Positions 9,706-19,453 are shown, counted from the first letter of the stretch. The stretch is DNA of 33,388 nt from Comamonadaceae bacterium (GCA_025356545.1 JANXSU010000269.1:1-33388); one strand, 5' to 3'. The notes: generated by a model not told the origin, from the sequence alone. Numbers and translations: made by a program.

Positions 9706-9812
9706 GCATAACAGGTCGGTGGCGCGCTCAGCGCAGCGGCATCAAGGGGGAGTCGGTGGCTCTAGGCCACCGCAGAGGACAGCCGCGGAGCTGAGTGCGC
9801 CGCCGGTCTGAT
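9706..9812. repeat. Long imperfect inverted repeat (attC-like or structured RNA hairpin) immediately after the small ORF
   Basis: Arms AACAGGTCGGTGGCGCGCTCAGC (9710-9732) and GCTGAGTGCGCCGCCGGTCTGAT (9790-9812), plus inner stem CGGTGGC-TCTAG-GCCACCG (9754-9772). Confidence 0.6.
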
Positions 9813-9878
9813 CCCGCGATGCAGCGGCCAGAACCAAACCGTAGTCACCCACAAAAAAGCCCACCTAGTCTTGAAACA

Positions 9879-12116
9879 TCAAGCCTTAGCGCTCTCCAAA
9901 ATCGCATTGAACGTGGCACTAGGGCGCATCACAGCACTGGCTTTTGCGGTGTCGAGCATAAAGTAGCCGCCAATGTCCACGGGCTTGCCCTGCACGGCGA
10001 TCATCTCTTCGGTGATTTTCTTTTCGTTGTCGCTCAGCGCTTTGGCCAGCGGGACAAACTTGGCTTGCAAGTCGGTGTCTTCCGTCTGTGCGGCCAGGGC
10101 TTGAGCCCAGTACATGGCCAGATAAAACTGACTGCCCCGGTTGTCCAATTGGCCGGTCTTGGTGGAAGGGCCTTTGTTGTTGGACAGCAGTTGACCGGTG
10201 GCGGCGTCCAGCGTTTTGGCCACAATTTTGGCCTTGTTGTTGCTGGTCTTGATGCCCAAGTCTTCAATCGACACGGCCAGGGCCATGAACTCACCCAGCG
10301 AATCCCAGCGTAAGTGGTTTTCTTCCACCAACTGCTGCACATGCTTGGGCGCAGAGCCGCCAGCACCGGTCTCGTACAGGCCACCACCCGCCATCAGCGG
10401 CACGATGGACAGCATCTTGGCGCTGGTGCCCAGTTCCATGATGGGGAACAAATCGGTCAAATAATCACGCAGGATGTTGCCGGTGACCGATATCGTGTCT
10501 AGCCCGCGGATGACGCGCTCTAGCGTAAAGCGCATGGCGCGCACTTGCGACATGATCTGGATGTCCAAGCCCGTGGTGTCGTGGTCCTTCAGGTAGGTCT
10601 GCACCTTCTTGATGATTTCAGCCTCATGCGGGCGGTACAAGTCCAGCCAGAAAATAGCGGGCATGCCGGAGTTGCGCGCACGCGTGACGGCCAGTTTGAC
10701 CCAGTCACGAATCGGCGCGTCTTTGACCTGGCACATGCGCCAGATGTCACCGGCTTCCACGTTCTGGCTCAGCAGCACTTCGCCGGTAGCGATGTCCACG
10801 ACGTTGGCCATGCCCGATTCGGACACTTCAAAGGTTTTGTCGTGCGAACCGTACTCCTCAGCCTGCTGCGCCATCAGACCCACGTTGGGCACGGTGCCCA
10901 TGGTGACGGGGTCAAAGTTGCCGTTGGTCTTGCAGAAGTTGATGACCTCTTGGTAGATGCGGGCAAAGGTGCTCTCGGGAATCACGGCTTTGGTGTCTTT
11001 GGGCTTGCCGTCAGCGCCCCACATCTTGCCGCCAATGCGGATCATGGCGGGCATGGACGCGTCCACGATCACGTCGTTAGGGGCGTGCAGGTTGGAGATG
11101 CCTTTGACCGAGTCCACCATGGCCAGCGCGGGGCGGTGCTCGTGGCAGGCGTGCAGGTCACGAATCACTTCTTCGCGCAAATAGGTGGGCAGCGTGTCCA
11201 ACTTTTCGTACAAGTTGACCATGCCGTTGTTGACGTTCACGCCCAGCTCTTCAAACAGCTTGGCGTGCTTGGTGAACGCGTCTTTGTAAAAAATCTTCAC
11301 GGCGTGGCCAAACACGATGGGGTGCGAGACTTTCATCATCGTGGCTTTGACGTGCAGCGACAGCAACACACCGGTGTCACGTGCATCCGCAAACTGCTCT
11401 TCATAGAAGTCGCACAGCGCCTTCTTGCTCATGAACATGCTGTCGATGATCTCGCCCGCCAGCAGCGACACCTTGGGCTTGAGCACCAGGGTTTTTCCGC
11501 TCGCCGTCACCAGTTCCATCCTCACGTCACACGCCTTGTCCAGCGTTATGGATTTTTCACCGTGATAAAAATCGCCGTGCGTCATGTGCGCCACGTGCGA
11601 ACGCGAGGCCATGCTCCACTTACCCATGCTGTGCGGGTTTTTACGGGCGAAGTTCTTCACGGCCAGCGGTGCGCGGCGGTCTGAGTTGCCCTCACGCAGC
11701 ACTGGGTTCACGGCGCTTCCCATGCATTTGGAATAGCGGGCGCGGATGGCCTTGTCGGCATCGGTTTGCGGGTCTTCGGGCAGGTCGGGAATCGCGTAGC
11801 CTTTGCTTTGCAATTCCTTGATCACATTCAACATTTGGCCGACAGGCGCACTGATGTTGGGCAGCTTAATGATGTTGGTGTCGGGCAGCAGAGTCAAGCG
11901 ACCCAGCTCGGCCAGGTTGTCAGGCACTTTTTGCGCATCAGTCAAAAACTCGGGGAACTCACCCAGCACACGCGCCGCCACGGAGATGTCGCTCGACTCC
12001 ACATTGATGCCCGCCGGGGCCGCAAAGGTGCGAATAATAGGTAAAAACGCATAGGTCGCCAGCATCGGGGCTTCGTCGGTCAGCGTGTAAATGATTTTTG
12101 ATTTTTCAGCGGTCAT
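9879..12116 (-). CDS. icd: Isocitrate dehydrogenase, NADP-dependent, monomeric type
   Basis: [31 protein letters not shown]...[25 protein letters not shown] matches the monomeric IDH family. The ORF-track start (12173) is upstream of the more typical Met at 12116. Confidence 0.95.
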   Translation of the reverse strand: MTAEKSKIIYTLTDEAPMLATYAFLPIIRTFAAPAGINVESSDISVAARVLGEFPEFLTDAQKVPDNLAELGRLTLLPDTNIIKLPNISAPVGQMLNVIKELQSKGYAIPDLPEDPQTDADKAIRARYSKCMGSAVNPVLREGNSDRRAPLAVKNFARKNPHSMGKWSMASRSHVAHMTHGDFYHGEKSITLDKACDVRMELVTASGKTLVLKPKVSLLAGEIIDSMFMSKKALCDFYEEQFADARDTGVLLSLHVKATMMKVSHPIVFGHAVKIFYKDAFTKHAKLFEELGVNVNNGMVNLYEKLDTLPTYLREEVIRDLHACHEHRPALAMVDSVKGISNLHAPNDVIVDASMPAMIRIGGKMWGADGKPKDTKAVIPESTFARIYQEVINFCKTNGNFDPVTMGTVPNVGLMAQQAEEYGSHDKTFEVSESGMANVVDIATGEVLLSQNVEAGDIWRMCQVKDAPIRDWVKLAVTRARNSGMPAIFWLDLYRPHEAEIIKKVQTYLKDHDTTGLDIQIMSQVRAMRFTLERVIRGLDTISVTGNILRDYLTDLFPIMELGTSAKMLSIVPLMAGGGLYETGAGGSAPKHVQQLVEENHLRWDSLGEFMALAVSIEDLGIKTSNNKAKIVAKTLDAATGQLLSNNKGPSTKTGQLDNRGSQFYLAMYWAQALAAQTEDTDLQAKFVPLAKALSDNEKKITEEMIAVQGKPVDIGGYFMLDTAKASAVMRPSATFNAILESAKA

Positions 12117-12190
12117 TTGGGTGCTCGTTGGTAGTGTGGCAGGGTGGTGGAATCGGAAGACTGCGGTAAGCAATATGTGATTTTAATCGA

Positions 12191-12204
12191 GTCTTATATA
12201 TGAG
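12191..12204. promoter_or_regulatory. Candidate operator half-matching the aceA palindrome
   Basis: GTCTTATATATGAG, 12/14 identical to GTCTTATATAAGAC at the centre of the palindrome upstream of aceA; about 75 bp upstream of the icd ATG. Confidence 0.4.
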
Positions 12205-12265
12205 TTGATTCGCGTGACTTAGATCGGATTAATGCAGGGAGATCTCGCGTTGATCCTCACTGACT

Positions 12266-14584
12266 TCAGGCCTTCAAATAATCTGTCTTTCCACCCAACC
12301 AACGCGTCATGTGCTTTTGCGCCAGGGCGGGGTATTTTTCCAGCATGAGAGGGGCGGCATCTTTGGCCCAGGCGAGTAGCTCAGTGTCGGTGGCCAGGTC
12401 GGCAAAGCGAAGCAGGGCTGCACCCGATTGACGTGCGCCCAAGAACTCGCCGGGGCCGCGAATCTCCAGATCGCGGCGGGCGATCTCAAAACCATCGTTG
12501 GTGTCGGCCATGGCTTTTAAGCGCTCTCTGGCGATCTCACCCAGACGCGGCGCATCCCCCGTGGAGTACAGCAACACGCAGGCGGATGCGGCCGTGCCAC
12601 GCCCGACGCGGCCACGCAGTTGGTGCAGTTGCGATAGGCCAAAGCGCTCGGCGTGTTCGATCACCATCAGTGAGGCGTTAGGCACATCGACACCGACTTC
12701 AAACACCGTGGTGCTGACCAACACGGCCATCTGCCCGCTGGTGAATTGCGCCATCACCTCGCGTTTTTCGGCCACCGGCATGCGGGAGTGCAGGAGGCCC
12801 ACCTTCACGGGGTCACCGGTCTCTAACGCGCCTTGCAGGGCATCACGCAGTTCAGCATGGGTGGCTGTGGCATTGCTCAAGTCCAGCGTCTCGCTCTCCT
12901 CGATCAAGGGGCAGACCCAATACACCTGCCGCCCTTGGGCGATTTGCGCGCGGATGCGCTCAATCACTTCGGCGCGTCGATGCTCGGACACGACCTTGGT
13001 GACGATGGGGCTGCGACCGGGCGGCAGCTCGTCCAGCGTGGAGACGTCCAGATCGGCGTAGTAGCTCATGGCCAGGGTGCGGGGGATGGGGGTGGCGGTC
13101 ATCATCAACAGGTGGGGCTCCATATCACCCGATCGGGCTGAGCTTGGCCCATCCTGAACTTGTCGAAGGGTCGAAGCCGACCCTTCGACAAGCTCAGGGC
13201 GAACGGCCTGGGGGTTCGTCTTGCTGCGCAAGGCCAATCTCTGTGCCACGCCAAAGCGGTGTTGCTCGTCAATGATGGCCAGTGCCAGGTTTTTGAACTG
13301 CACATGGTCTTGGATCACAGCGTGCGTGCCCACCACCAGACCGGCCTCGCCGCTCTCGATCAGCGCCAGCATGGCGGCGCGCTCCTTTTTCTTCTGGCTA
13401 CCGGTGAGCCAAGCGGTTTTGATGCCCAGGGGCTCCAGCCAGCCCACGAGTTTGCGAAAGTGTTGGTCGGCCAATATCTCTGTGGGGGCCATCAGGGCGC
13501 ACTGCCAGCCTGCGTCAATGCAGATCGTTGCGGCCAGGGCGGCGACCACCGTTTTTCCGGAGCCGACATCGCCTTGCAAGAGCCGATGCATGGGCACGGG
13601 GCGGGCCAGGTCGTGCGCGATTTCTGCGCTCACGCGGTGTTGGGCGGTGGTGAGTTGGAAGGGGAGTGCAGTGAGGAATCGGTCATGTAGCGCACTTACC
13701 CGTTCGCCCTGAGGTTGTCGAAGGGCTTCGACAACCTCAGCCCGAACGGATGATGGCTCAGGGCGAACGAGTTTTAAAGACGGTGCCAGCACCGGCGCAC
13801 GCAACAGGGCGCGCTCGTGGCGCGACTGGAGTTGCGAGAGTTGCTGGGCCAGAAGTTCCTCGGCCTTGAGCCGCTGCCAGGCCGGATGACTGTGATTTTC
13901 AAGCTCTTCTAAAAACGAGTTAGCTGTGGGGTGATGCAAAAATGATAGCGCCTCGTGGACGTTCCATAAGGGTTTCAAACCTGTTTGGCTTTTGATTTCG
14001 GCAGGAAACGTGTCTGTGAGGTCGGCCCGCGCCAGCCCACTCAACACCGCACGGCGCAGATAGGCCTGGGGCAGTGCCGCCACCGTGGGGTACACCGGCG
14101 TCAGCGCTTGGGGCAGCTCGCCAGTTGCCGACTTGCAGTGCGGGTGCATCATGGTCCAGCCCATGAAGCCACCTTTGAGTTCGCCCCGCGCGCGGATGCG
14201 GGTGCCCACCGCCAGCACCTTTTGTTGCGATGGGTAGAAGCTGAAGAAGCGGAACACGCAGGTGTCGCTGCCGTCATCCACCGTCACCAGCAGTTGGCGG
14301 CGCGGTCGGAATGTCACCTCCACTGCGGTGACCACGGCCTCAATCTGCACGGTGTCGCCCTCGCGCGCATCGGCCAAGCGGGTGATGCGGGTCTCGTCCT
14401 CGTAGCGCAGGGGCAGGTGCAGGGCCAAGTCAATGTCGCGCACCAAGCCGAGTTTGCGCAGCGCTTTTTGCGGGGCAGACAGTGCGCTAGCCTTGGACGC
14501 GGCAGGCTGCGCGGTGGATAAAGCTTGAGTGTCGTCCTTTTTAGCGACGACCTTCTTAGCGGAAGAAGGTCGCTTCAACGTCAT
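12266..14584 (-). CDS. recG: ATP-dependent DNA helicase RecG, with two in-frame repeat insertions
   Basis: LLQGDVGSGKTVVAALA, MAPTEILADQH, IIDEQHRFGVAQRLAL, MMTATPIPRTLAMSYYADLD, QLRGRVGRG; C-terminal RecG-typical segment. Confidence 0.95.
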   Translation of the reverse strand: MTLKRPSSAKKVVAKKDDTQALSTAQPAASKASALSAPQKALRKLGLVRDIDLALHLPLRYEDETRITRLADAREGDTVQIEAVVTAVEVTFRPRRQLLVTVDDGSDTCVFRFFSFYPSQQKVLAVGTRIRARGELKGGFMGWTMMHPHCKSATGELPQALTPVYPTVAALPQAYLRRAVLSGLARADLTDTFPAEIKSQTGLKPLWNVHEALSFLHHPTANSFLEELENHSHPAWQRLKAEELLAQQLSQLQSRHERALLRAPVLAPSLKLVRPEPSSVRAEVVEALRQPQGERVSALHDRFLTALPFQLTTAQHRVSAEIAHDLARPVPMHRLLQGDVGSGKTVVAALAATICIDAGWQCALMAPTEILADQHFRKLVGWLEPLGIKTAWLTGSQKKKERAAMLALIESGEAGLVVGTHAVIQDHVQFKNLALAIIDEQHRFGVAQRLALRSKTNPQAVRPELVEGSASTLRQVQDGPSSARSGDMEPHLLMMTATPIPRTLAMSYYADLDVSTLDELPPGRSPIVTKVVSEHRRAEVIERIRAQIAQGRQVYWVCPLIEESETLDLSNATATHAELRDALQGALETGDPVKVGLLHSRMPVAEKREVMAQFTSGQMAVLVSTTVFEVGVDVPNASLMVIEHAERFGLSQLHQLRGRVGRGTAASACVLLYSTGDAPRLGEIARERLKAMADTNDGFEIARRDLEIRGPGEFLGARQSGAALLRFADLATDTELLAWAKDAAPLMLEKYPALAQKHMTRWLGGKTDYLKA
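13153..13198. repeat. Palindromic repeat (CCTGAACTTGTCGAAGGGTCG / CGACCCTTCGACAAGCTCAGG) inside recG
   Basis: 21-bp arms, one mismatch, 4-nt loop AAGC; in recG it is translated as RPELVEGSASTLRQVQDG. Confidence 0.9.
13700..13770. repeat. Second palindromic repeat of the same family inside recG, followed by an extra half-unit
   Basis: CCGTTCGCCCTGAGGTTGTCGAA-GGGC-TTCGACAACCTCAGCCCGAACGG, then GGCTCAGGGCGAACG; translated as VRAEVVEALRQPQGERV. Confidence 0.88.
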
Positions 14585-14616
14585 ACGCGGCTTTGCGAAT
14601 CAGTAGGTGCGCTGAG

Positions 14617-15612
14617 TTACTGTGGCTCGATCTTGGCGTCGTGAATGGCCTTGGCCCACTTGGCCGTTTCCTTGCGACCCCGCTGGGCCAGTGCCTCGGG
14701 CGTGCCGGGCTCCACCGCAAAGCCAATGGCTGCAAACTTCTCTTGCAGATCGGTGCTTTGCGCTGCGGCGTTGATGGCGTTGTTGAGCTTGGCGATGATG
14801 TCAGGCGGCGTGCCTGCCGGGGCGTACATGGCGAAGTAGGCGATCAGCTCGTAGTCCTTCAAACCCAGCGCCTCATTCACCGTGGGCAACTCGGGGATGG
14901 CCGCTGAGCGCTTGGTGGAGGTAACGGCCAGACCGCGAATCTTGCCGGCCTTGACCTGGGGCAGCGTCACGGCAAAGTCGGCGCTGAACATCATGACTTG
15001 GCCACCGATCAGATCGGTCATGGCGGCGGGGCCGCTCTTGTAGGGCACGTTGGTCATCTGGATGCCTGCCATGCTGGCCATCACTTCGGCCGACACGAGT
15101 TGCGAGGTGCTGGCGCTGGCGAAGGTGACATGGCCGGATTTGTTGGCCTTGGCCAGCGTCACCAGATCGCGCAGGGTCTTGGCGGGCACGTCATTGTTGA
15201 TGGCGATGATGAGCGGCACCGAGCCCAAGTAGCCCAGAGGCGCAAAAGCCGTGTCCTGGTCATAGGGCAGTTTTTTCATCAAACTCTTGAGCGCAGCGTT
15301 GGTGCTGTTGGTGCCGATCAAAATTGTGTAGCCATCCGGCGCAGCTTTGGCCACGGCATCGGCACCTAGCATGCCGTTAACGCCTGCTTTGTTCTCTACC
15401 ACGATGGTCTGACCCAGGCTCTCGGCCATCTTGGCGGCGAAGGCTCGGCCGATCTGGTCGGTGGCACTGCCTGCGGCGAAAGGCACGATGGCTTTGATGG
15501 GCTTGCTGGGATAAGGCTGGGCTAGTGCAGTTGTCGTGCACAGCAGAGCGACAGACAGCAAAGTGAAACCGTGTTGCAAGCGGTGGGTGAGGTGACGAGC
15601 GTTGAGGCGCAT
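14617..15612 (-). CDS. Bug-family (TctC-like) tripartite tricarboxylate transporter substrate-binding protein
   Basis: Signal peptide, then YPSKPIKAIVPFAAGSATDQIGRAFAAKMAESLGQTIVVENKAGVNGMLGADAVAKAAPDGYTILIGTNSTNA. Start chosen at the Met preceding the signal peptide. Confidence 0.92.
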   Translation of the reverse strand: MRLNARHLTHRLQHGFTLLSVALLCTTTALAQPYPSKPIKAIVPFAAGSATDQIGRAFAAKMAESLGQTIVVENKAGVNGMLGADAVAKAAPDGYTILIGTNSTNAALKSLMKKLPYDQDTAFAPLGYLGSVPLIIAINNDVPAKTLRDLVTLAKANKSGHVTFASASTSQLVSAEVMASMAGIQMTNVPYKSGPAAMTDLIGGQVMMFSADFAVTLPQVKAGKIRGLAVTSTKRSAAIPELPTVNEALGLKDYELIAYFAMYAPAGTPPDIIAKLNNAINAAAQSTDLQEKFAAIGFAVEPGTPEALAQRGRKETAKWAKAIHDAKIEPQ

Positions 15613-15727
15613 GGGGATCCCCTTCAGGTGTTGAGCATCAAGTTTAATGAGAAAATTGCAGTCCTCTTCGCCCTTCTTCCTCTTTCTTCTCACCCTGCTT
15701 GGCACGGGTTCGTCCAGCCCTCAAGAT

Positions 15728-16831
15728 ATGTCCTCTGCAATCTCCCCTGACCTCTCCCGCGTGTTCACGCTCAGCGACTTTGATTTCGAGCTGCCGTCAG
15801 CGCTGATCGCGCAGCACCCCGCAGCCGAGCGCAGCAGCTCGCGCCTGCTCGACGGCACAGGGGTCACGCCCACTGACCGCATTTTTCGCGACCTGCCCAG
15901 CTTGTTAAAAAGCGGTGACTTGCTGGTGTTCAACGACACCAAAGTGGTCAAAGCGCGGCTGTTTGGCGAGAAGCCGACCGGCGGCAAAGTGGAACTGCTG
16001 ATCGAGCGCGTGCTGGGCGGCAACCAGGTGGCCGCGCACATGCGTGTTAGCAAAAAGCCCGAGTCTGGCACCACCATCAAACTGGTGGGCGCGCCCGACA
16101 CAAACGACAACCTAAGCGCCACGCTGCTGGGCCGCTGGCCTGGTGCACAAGGCGGGCTGTTTCGCTTTGTGCTGAGCAATGATGCGGGTGACGAGCCCTA
16201 CACGCTGATGGAGCGGCACGGCCACATGCCGCTGCCGCCCTACATCGAGCGAGCGCACGACAGCTTGACCCCTGACACCGAAGAAGACCAGCAGCGCTAC
16301 CAAACCGTGTTTGCCCGCGCCCCTGGAGCTGCCGCTGCGCCCACAGCGGCTTTGCATTTTGACGAGATGCTGTTGGCGGCTCTGGAGGCCCGTGGCGTGC
16401 AGCGCGCCAGCGTCACCTTGCATGTGGGCGCGGGGACGTTCTCGCCCGTCAAAACGGAGAACCTGGCCGAGCACCGCATGCATAGCGAGTGGTACGAGGT
16501 GCCTGAGGCCACGCAGCAGGCCATTGCACAAACCAAAGCACGCGGCGGGCGCATCGTCGCCGTGGGCACAACGACGGTGCGCACCTTGGAGTCCTGGGCG
16601 CAAAGTGGCTTGGCGAGCGCCGACACCACCATCTTCATCACGCCCGGTTTTGGGTTCAAGTGGGTGGACTTGATGATCACAAACTTTCACCTGCCCAAGT
16701 CCACGCTGATGATGCTAGTGAGCGCCTTTGCCGGGTACGAGCCCATCCGAGCGTTGTACCAGCACGCCATAGCCAGCGAATACCGCTTTTTCAGCTATGG
16801 CGACGCCATGCTCTTGCAGCGCAGCGTTTAA
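15728..16831 (+). CDS. queA: S-adenosylmethionine:tRNA ribosyltransferase-isomerase
   Basis: [106 protein letters not shown]. Confidence 0.95.
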   Translation: MSSAISPDLSRVFTLSDFDFELPSALIAQHPAAERSSSRLLDGTGVTPTDRIFRDLPSLLKSGDLLVFNDTKVVKARLFGEKPTGGKVELLIERVLGGNQVAAHMRVSKKPESGTTIKLVGAPDTNDNLSATLLGRWPGAQGGLFRFVLSNDAGDEPYTLMERHGHMPLPPYIERAHDSLTPDTEEDQQRYQTVFARAPGAAAAPTAALHFDEMLLAALEARGVQRASVTLHVGAGTFSPVKTENLAEHRMHSEWYEVPEATQQAIAQTKARGGRIVAVGTTTVRTLESWAQSGLASADTTIFITPGFGFKWVDLMITNFHLPKSTLMMLVSAFAGYEPIRALYQHAIASEYRFFSYGDAMLLQRSV

Positions 16832-17029
16832 TGACGACTGCGCTGTGGTGCGCTCAAACGCACGGTTTGTGTTGATGTGAACTCCCGTTTCATATTAAGA
16901 AATAAAGAAAAGGATTCAACCCTTGAATTTATCAACACAAGATATGAAAAACCATAATGCAAAATGACGTCCGTAAGCAATTGATTTTAAAAAAGAAAAT
17001 TATTTTATAAATTTCCGAAATTGTTAGTT

Positions 17030-17051
17030 TTATGTCTTATATAAGACATAA
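17030..17051. promoter_or_regulatory. Perfect 22-bp palindrome upstream of aceA, candidate regulator binding site
   Basis: TTATGTCTTATATAAGACATAA is exactly self-complementary; it lies in an AT-rich leader about 70 bp before the aceA ATG. Confidence 0.7.
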
Positions 17052-17122
17052 GATACATGCACCGACTCACCACCATCTCTTGCTGGTCAGTCAACTTGTT
17101 TTATCAACCTCAGGAGCTTCAC

Positions 17123-18442
17123 ATGCCACAAACCCTCACCGAACAACTCAGCCGCGAACAGCAAATCGCCGCTTTGGAAAAAGACTGGGCCACCAACCCC
17201 CGCTGGAAAGGCATCAAACGCGGCTACAGCGCTGCCGACGTCGTGCGTCTGCGAGGCTCCTTCCCCATCGAGCACACCTTGGCACGCCGTGGTGCTGAAA
17301 AGCTCTGGGATTTGTTGCACACCGAGGCCTACGTCAACTGTCTGGGCGCACTCACCGGCGGCCAAGCCATGCAGCAAGTCAAGGCCGGCGTGAAAGCCAT
17401 CTACCTCTCAGGCTGGCAAGTCGCCGCTGACAACAACACTTACGGCTCCATGTACCCCGACCAGTCGCTGTACCCCGTGGACTCCGTGCCCAAGGTTGTG
17501 GAAACCATCAACAACACCTTCCGCCGTGCCGACGAGATCCAGTGGTCCAAGGGCACCAACCCTGGCGATGCAGGCTATGTTGACTACTTCGCGCCCATCG
17601 TGGCCGACGCTGAAGCCGGTTTCGGTGGCGTGCTCAACGCGTTCGAGCTGATGAAGGCCATGATCAAGGCTGGCGCTGGCGGTGTGCATTGGGAAGACCA
17701 ACTGGCTTCGGTCAAGAAATGCGGCCACATGGGCGGCAAAGTGCTGCTGCCTACCCGTGAGTCTTGCCAAAAGCTGATTGCAGCCCGCATGGCGGCTGAC
17801 GTGTGCGGCGTGCCCACCCTGGTGATTGCCCGTACCGATGCGGAAGCCGCCGACCTGCTGACCAGCGACTACGACGAGATCGACAAGCCTTTCCTCACCG
17901 GCGAGCGCACCGCCGAAGGCTTCTACAAGACTCGCAAAGGTCTGGACCAAGCCGTGGCCCGTGCCAACGCCTACGCACAGTACGCTGACTTGGTGTGGTG
18001 CGAGACCGGCACGCCCGATCTGGACTTCGCCAAAAAGTTTGCCGACGCAGTACACAAGGTTCACCCCGGCAAGATGCTGGCCTACAACTGCTCGCCCTCC
18101 TTCAACTGGAAGAAAAACCTGGACGACGCGACCATCGCGAAATTCCAGCGCGAACTCGGTGCCATGGGTTACAAGTACCAGTTCATCACGCTGGCCGGCA
18201 TTCACTCGATGTGGTTCAACATGTACGACTTGAGCCAAGACTACGTCAAGCGCGGCATGACGGCGTATGTGGAGAAGGTGCAAGACCCCGAGTTCGCAGC
18301 ACGCGATCGTGGCTACACCTTTGTGTCACACCAGCAAGAAGTGGGGACAGGCTACTTTGATGAGGTGACCACCGCCATTCAAGGCGGCAAGTCCAGCGTC
18401 ACAGCGCTGACCGGCTCAACGGAAGAAGAACAGTTCCATTGA
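17123..18442 (+). CDS. aceA: Isocitrate lyase
   Basis: [60 protein letters not shown] (KKCGH active site), [18 protein letters not shown]-track start 17057 is upstream of the Met with an AGGAG ribosome-binding site. Confidence 0.96.
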   Translation: MPQTLTEQLSREQQIAALEKDWATNPRWKGIKRGYSAADVVRLRGSFPIEHTLARRGAEKLWDLLHTEAYVNCLGALTGGQAMQQVKAGVKAIYLSGWQVAADNNTYGSMYPDQSLYPVDSVPKVVETINNTFRRADEIQWSKGTNPGDAGYVDYFAPIVADAEAGFGGVLNAFELMKAMIKAGAGGVHWEDQLASVKKCGHMGGKVLLPTRESCQKLIAARMAADVCGVPTLVIARTDAEAADLLTSDYDEIDKPFLTGERTAEGFYKTRKGLDQAVARANAYAQYADLVWCETGTPDLDFAKKFADAVHKVHPGKMLAYNCSPSFNWKKNLDDATIAKFQRELGAMGYKYQFITLAGIHSMWFNMYDLSQDYVKRGMTAYVEKVQDPEFAARDRGYTFVSHQQEVGTGYFDEVTTAIQGGKSSVTALTGSTEEEQFH

Positions 18443-18466
18443 TCCTGCGACGATAGCGAACGCCGC

Positions 18467-19453
18467 CTACTCGGCCTTGATGCCGGCGTAGGCGGCAACG
18501 CGAGCCCAGCGCACCAGCTCGGCACGCATGAAGTCAGCCTCTTGATCGGGTGTCGCGAAGAGCAGGTCAAAGCCCATGCCTTCGAGTTTGACCCGGATCT
18601 CGGGCTGGCTTTTTACTTTGACAAACGCCGCGTTGAGCTTCTTCACCACAGCCGCTGGTGTAGCCGCAGGCGCATAGACCGCAAACCAATTCGCCACCTC
18701 CGCGCCCTTGTAGCCAGACTCACTCAAAGTGGGGACATCAGGCAGTGTGCGGTTGCGCTGCTTGGCCGCTATGGCCAACGCCTTGATGCGGCCTTGCTGG
18801 ATGTAGGGCAAGGCGTTTTGCAAGGGGCTGAACATGTACTGAATTTGCCCGCCAACCAAGTCCGTCATGGCTTGCGATTGACCTTTGTAGGGGATGTGGT
18901 TGGAGCGCGTACCGGCCAGCTGGTTGAAGTACTCAGCTTGCAAATGCTGCGAGCTGCCCAAACCCGCCGAACCAAAATTCAACTCACCCGGTTTGGCGCG
19001 CAACTGCTCGGTGAACTCGCGCAAGTTGCTGGCCTTGACCGATGCGTTAACGACCAGCACCACGTCCGTCTGACCGAGCAGAGACACCACCTGAAAGTCT
19101 TTGAGCAAGTCATAGGGCAGCTTGCGGTACACCGCCACGTTGGTGGCAATGGTGTTGGGTGTGAGCAGCAGGGTGTGACCATCGGGCTTGGCATGGGCCA
19201 CGTATTCGACGCCGATATTGCCACCCGCCCCGAGTTTGTTGTCAATCACCACCGACTGCCCCAGCAGCTCGCTGACTTTGACACCCAGGGAGCGCGCCAT
19301 TAAGTCGGTGCCACCGCCAGCGGCCACCGGCACCACAACTTGAATGGCGCGATTGGGGAAAGACTGTGGCGTTTGCGCCTGAAGATCGGCCATGGGCAGC
19401 AGGGACGCGAGGAGTCCCGTCAAGCCCAGAAAAATTCGTTGAGTGATGGTCAT
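18467..19453 (-). CDS. Bug-family (TctC-like) tripartite tricarboxylate transporter substrate-binding protein
   Basis: FPNRAIQVVVPVAAGGGTDLMARSLGVKVSELLGQSVVIDNKLGAGGNIGVEYVAHAKPDGHTLLLTPNT. Confidence 0.92.
   Translation of the reverse strand: MTITQRIFLGLTGLLASLLPMADLQAQTPQSFPNRAIQVVVPVAAGGGTDLMARSLGVKVSELLGQSVVIDNKLGAGGNIGVEYVAHAKPDGHTLLLTPNTIATNVAVYRKLPYDLLKDFQVVSLLGQTDVVLVVNASVKASNLREFTEQLRAKPGELNFGSAGLGSSQHLQAEYFNQLAGTRSNHIPYKGQSQAMTDLVGGQIQYMFSPLQNALPYIQQGRIKALAIAAKQRNRTLPDVPTLSESGYKGAEVANWFAVYAPAATPAAVVKKLNAAFVKVKSQPEIRVKLEGMGFDLLFATPDQEADFMRAELVRWARVAAYAGIKAE

Noticed and set aside
10545-11684. 379-aa + strand ORF opposite icd
   Set aside because: Lies wholly antisense to a well-conserved gene; His/Val/Gln-rich composition is typical of antisense shadow ORFs in GC-rich DNA.
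13160-13690. 176-aa + strand ORF starting in SKGRSRPFDKLRANG
   Set aside because: Antisense to recG; its N-terminus is just the translated palindromic repeat.
17408-18283. 291-aa - strand ORF opposite aceA
   Set aside because: Antisense to isocitrate lyase; shadow ORF.
18462-18496. 9-bp inverted repeat GCCGCCTAC ... GTAGGCGGC at the end of the second Bug gene
   Set aside because: Could serve as a terminator for the convergent aceA, but it has a 17-nt loop, no T tract, and overlaps coding sequence.
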